Made by a program: the position numbers and the translations under genes
Notes under the pieces: model-generated
What the model was told of the DNA's origin: nothing
Seen by the model: the letters and a program-made list of their open reading frames with translations, nothing else
Databases searched by the model: none
Shown here: positions 61,663 to 64,000 of the stretch, piece by piece
How the letters are laid out: each line of letters opens with the position of its first letter
Numbering within the stretch: position 1 is the first letter of the stretch
Assembly: GCF_017051705.1 (NCBI RefSeq)
Contig: NZ_JAFIDJ010000002.1
Span: 1,069,939-1,133,938, forward strand
From: Algoriphagus lutimaris
GTDB taxonomy: Bacteria > Bacteroidota > Bacteroidia > Cytophagales > Cyclobacteriaceae
DNA length: 64,000 nucleotides
Reading direction: 5' to 3'

Positions 61663-64000
61663 ATGGAGTATTTATCCAATCATCAATTTAGCGATCAGCC
61701 CCAAAAGGGTGGATTTTTATCGGGAAAGAATAGTTTTTTGGACTTCAGGATTCTACTTCTTCTTCTGCTTTTTTTTCTCCAAGGTTTTTTAGGTAACACA
61801 CAGGTTAAAGCTCAAGAAGTGCCTGCCGTTGTTAGTCCTTCAACTCCTTTTTTTATTGATCCAGATAATCCGCCTTCGTGTTCCCAGAATAATCTTAGGA
61901 TAATCGCGGTAGATTTTAGAGATCCAAATACTGGGAAAACTTTTGATCCAAATGATCTTATAGGAACTCCAATTGGGACTCCAATTGATGGGGAAATATA
62001 TGTCACTTTTGCAGTTAGTGGTCAAGGTTACAATTTCCATGTTCAATATGACCTTTTTATTGATGGGGAGCCTCAAATTATTGATGGGGAGCCTCAAGGT
62101 CGACGAGCCCTTTGTATAGTTGTTGAGGATGGTAATGGAAATACTGTCAATATTGAAGATGGGAATGAAGTTTTTATCTCTAATTTTACATGGAATTATG
62201 GATCTAAAGTCGAAATAAAGAATGTTTATCAGACTTGGAAAACAGGTAATGCCAAGCCTAATGATAAGTCTTGCCCTTCGACTGCTGGTAATTCTCAATG
62301 TGATTATGTCGGAGAAGGTTTTGTAGTTGAAACTCCTGTTGTTGCAAATTTTGAGTTTGAAACTTTTTGTGAAAATCGTGATGTTTCATTCACTAATTTT
62401 TCTACTGGGGGTGAGGAAAATGTTGCCTTTTCCTATTCCTGGGATTTTGGGGATGGAAATACTTCTAATGATGCAAACCCGACTCATACTTATGCCACTG
62501 CAGGAACTTATACCGTTACGTTAACTTCTACTAAAGGAGCGGATTCTGACGAAATTCAAATTGATGTTACTGTAAATGATCCTATCACACTTTCTATTAA
62601 TGCTCCACCCGCAGTTTGTGAGCCCAATACAGTTGATCTAACTGATCCAGCAGTGACAAGTGGGTCATCTGCAGGTTTGACCTATACATATTGGCTAGAT
62701 GATCAAGCTACTCAGGAATTAAATAACCCCAATGCGGTCGGTGTTAGTGGTACTTATTACATTAAAGGTTTCAATGCCCTAACAGGTTGTGAATTGATTA
62801 AACCTGTTGAAGTGTCTATAGGAACCTGTAGTCTTACATTGGTTAAAGAAGCGACCAATGGACCAATTGGTGAGGATTGTTTGGACCCTACTTTAAGCCC
62901 AATTATCAATTACACTTTTACATTAAATAATAATGGAACCTTCCCATTAACCAATATTCAGATTTCTGATCCACTTTTTGAGGCTCCAAACCCTGTTGTG
63001 GCATTAACCCTTTCTGATGATGGAAATGGTGATGCAGAATTAGGTGTTGGAGAAACTTGGGTTTATACTGCTTCTTATACTATTACAGCAACGGATATTG
63101 AAAATGGTCAGGTGCAAAACCAAGCTACTGCAAGTGGAGATGCCAATGGTTTTACTGCATCTGACTTATCAGGAACAGCAGTAGACAACGATACTCCTAC
63201 GGTCGTTTCTGTTTGTCAAAATTATGAATTGACCTTAGATAAGCAGGTTAAATCTGGAGATCCATATTCAGCTGTCGGTAACGTGGTTGTTTATGATTAT
63301 GTGATCACTAATTCAGGTAATGTGACTCTCGATGGTCCATTCAGCGTTTCAGATGATAAAATCGCAGGTATTGCAGATGTGAATGGTCCATTGGCACCGG
63401 GAGCTAGTGTAACCGCAACTGGAAGTTATACCATTTCACAAGCTGATATTGACGCAGGTTTTGTAACTAACATCGCTACTGCTTCTGGAAATGGAGTAGT
63501 ATCCAACTCGGATACAGAAACTGTAAATGCAACTCAGACTCCGTCCATCAACATCGTGAAGAGTGCTTCACCTTCTACCTATGATGGTGCAGGAGATGTG
63601 ATCACCTATACATTCGATGTGAGCAACACAGGAAACGTGACCTTGACAGGTGTGACAGTAACAGATCCATTGACTGGATTGAGCGCGATCACTCCTGATC
63701 CGGTGACGTTGGCACCGGGCGAGAACCAGGTGTTCACAGCCACTTATACCATCACTCAGTCCGACATGGACGCGGGTCAGGTGGACAACACTGCTACAGC
63801 GACAGGCAATGATCCTGACGATGTGGAAGTGAGCGATACAGACAGTGAGACGATCACGGTAGTGAAGGATGCGTCCATCAACATCGTGAAGAGTGCTTCA
63901 CCTTCTACCTATGATGGTGCAGGAGATGTGATCACCTATACATTCGATGTGAGCAACACAGGAAACGTGACCTTGACAGGTGTGACAGTAACAGATCCAT
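61663..64000 (+). CDS. Giant secreted adhesin-like protein with PKD and DUF11-type repeats (5' part)
   Basis: An open frame runs from ATG at 61663 to the window end, 779 codons without a stop. It begins with a polar start and a hydrophobic signal-like segment (FLDFRILLLLLLFFLQGFLG, cleavage near VKAQ). A PKD-like domain (SWDFGDGNTSNDANPTHTY, near residues 255-300) follows, then DUF11/conserved-repeat domains with marks such as VVYDYVITNSGNVTLDGP and SASPSTYDGAGDVITYTFDV. The last repeats are about 110 residues each. Such proteins are usually several thousand residues, are exported by type IX secretion, and end in a CHU-type C-terminal domain, which lies outside the window. Adhesion or matrix function is inferred. 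Confidence 0.85.
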   Translation, partial: MEYLSNHQFSDQPQKGGFLSGKNSFLDFRILLLLLLFFLQGFLGNTQVKAQEVPAVVSPSTPFFIDPDNPPSCSQNNLRIIAVDFRDPNTGKTFDPNDLIGTPIGTPIDGEIYVTFAVSGQGYNFHVQYDLFIDGEPQIIDGEPQGRRALCIVVEDGNGNTVNIEDGNEVFISNFTWNYGSKVEIKNVYQTWKTGNAKPNDKSCPSTAGNSQCDYVGEGFVVETPVVANFEFETFCENRDVSFTNFSTGGEENVAFSYSWDFGDGNTSNDANPTHTYATAGTYTVTLTSTKGADSDEIQIDVTVNDPITLSINAPPAVCEPNTVDLTDPAVTSGSSAGLTYTYWLDDQATQELNNPNAVGVSGTYYIKGFNALTGCELIKPVEVSIGTCSLTLVKEATNGPIGEDCLDPTLSPIINYTFTLNNNGTFPLTNIQISDPLFEAPNPVVALTLSDDGNGDAELGVGETWVYTASYTITATDIENGQVQNQATASGDANGFTASDLSGTAVDNDTPTVVSVCQNYELTLDKQVKSGDPYSAVGNVVVYDYVITNSGNVTLDGPFSVSDDKIAGIADVNGPLAPGASVTATGSYTISQADIDAGFVTNIATASGNGVVSNSDTETVNATQTPSINIVKSASPSTYDGAGDVITYTFDVSNTGNVTLTGVTVTDPLTGLSAITPDPVTLAPGENQVFTATYTITQSDMDAGQVDNTATATGNDPDDVEVSDTDSETITVVKDASINIVKSASPSTYDGAGDVITYTFDVSNTGNVTLTGVTVTDP
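62059..62097 (+). repeat. 21-bp tandem duplication in coding sequence
   Basis: ATTGATGGGGAGCCTCAA recurs after 21 bp, duplicating IDGEPQ in frame within the repeat protein. Confidence 0.85.
63541..64000 (+). repeat. 330-bp near-identical tandem repeats in the adhesin gene
   Basis: The sequence beginning GTCCATCAACATCGTGAAGA at 63543 recurs at 63873 (330 bp, 110 codons), identical as far as the window runs (about 128 bp). The repeat continues beyond the window. Base composition is richer in G+C here than in the first 1.5 kb of the gene. Confidence 0.9.

Noticed and set aside
61840-62298. 152-codon frame antisense in the repeat protein gene.
   Set aside because: Low-complexity Asn/Ile-rich product, opposite a continuous PKD/DUF11 frame; a shadow.

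Overview
The window reads as a chromosomal segment of a Bacteroidota bacterium, most likely order Cytophagales, family Cyclobacteriaceae, close to Algoriphagus. The evidence is a SusC/SusD pair, several TonB-dependent or lipobox-bearing outer-membrane proteins, Bacteroidota-only families (DUF6427, DUF3127, DUF6702), AT-rich leaders without clear Shine-Dalgarno sequences, and -7 boxes of the TAnnTTTG type. The genus is an inference. No rRNA, tRNA, CRISPR array or phage module was seen.

Layout. 1-10984: housekeeping genes (partial membrane protein, rbfA, Lol-type permease, coiled-coil membrane protein, sarcosine-oxidase-like enzyme, ABC exporter, DUF3050, two methyltransferases, double-UspA protein, 2H phosphoesterase). 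11469-16095: SusC/SusD glycan-type uptake operon behind a 0.5-kb AT-rich leader. 16299-22867: two M1 aminopeptidase-like proteins flanking a CAP protein, a DUF6702 protein and a HupE/UreJ membrane protein. 22920-25560: a repeat mosaic of REP-type palindromes around a REP-associated tyrosine transposase (RAYT) and one intact beta-barrel gene, with a duplicated 5' end and a diverged 3' end of the same gene family nearby. 25639-29707: NIPSNAP protein, M20 amidohydrolase, a small Cys-tailed protein, an RluE-type pseudouridine synthase and a MoxR ATPase. 29899-34129: beta-helix lipoprotein plus TonB receptor. 34183-38274: surface polysaccharide functions (wecB, cupin, lipoprotein, Wzi-like). 38286-46344: SlyD-type FKBP, RlmH, fasciclin protein, a broken tricorn-protease gene, a Fur regulator and a large zinc metalloprotease. 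46464-50344: a compact type III polyketide cluster (FAD oxidoreductase, UbiA prenyltransferase, chalcone-synthase-like enzyme, methyltransferase). 50370-61191: MscS channel, nitroreductase, membrane MutS-like ATPase, purK-purE, DUF3127 protein with an SSB-like tail, ECF sigma factor with an overlapping small gene, lipoprotein esterase and aldehyde dehydrogenase. 61663-64000: the start of a giant secreted repeat protein that runs off the end.

The regions most worth attention are the RAYT/REP mosaic with its shared apical palindromes, the type III PKS cluster, a structured element at 18436-18517 next to a minus-strand terminator, the tricorn pseudogene, and the near-identical 330-bp repeats in the terminal adhesin. 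All product names are read from sequence motifs only; no database search was possible.
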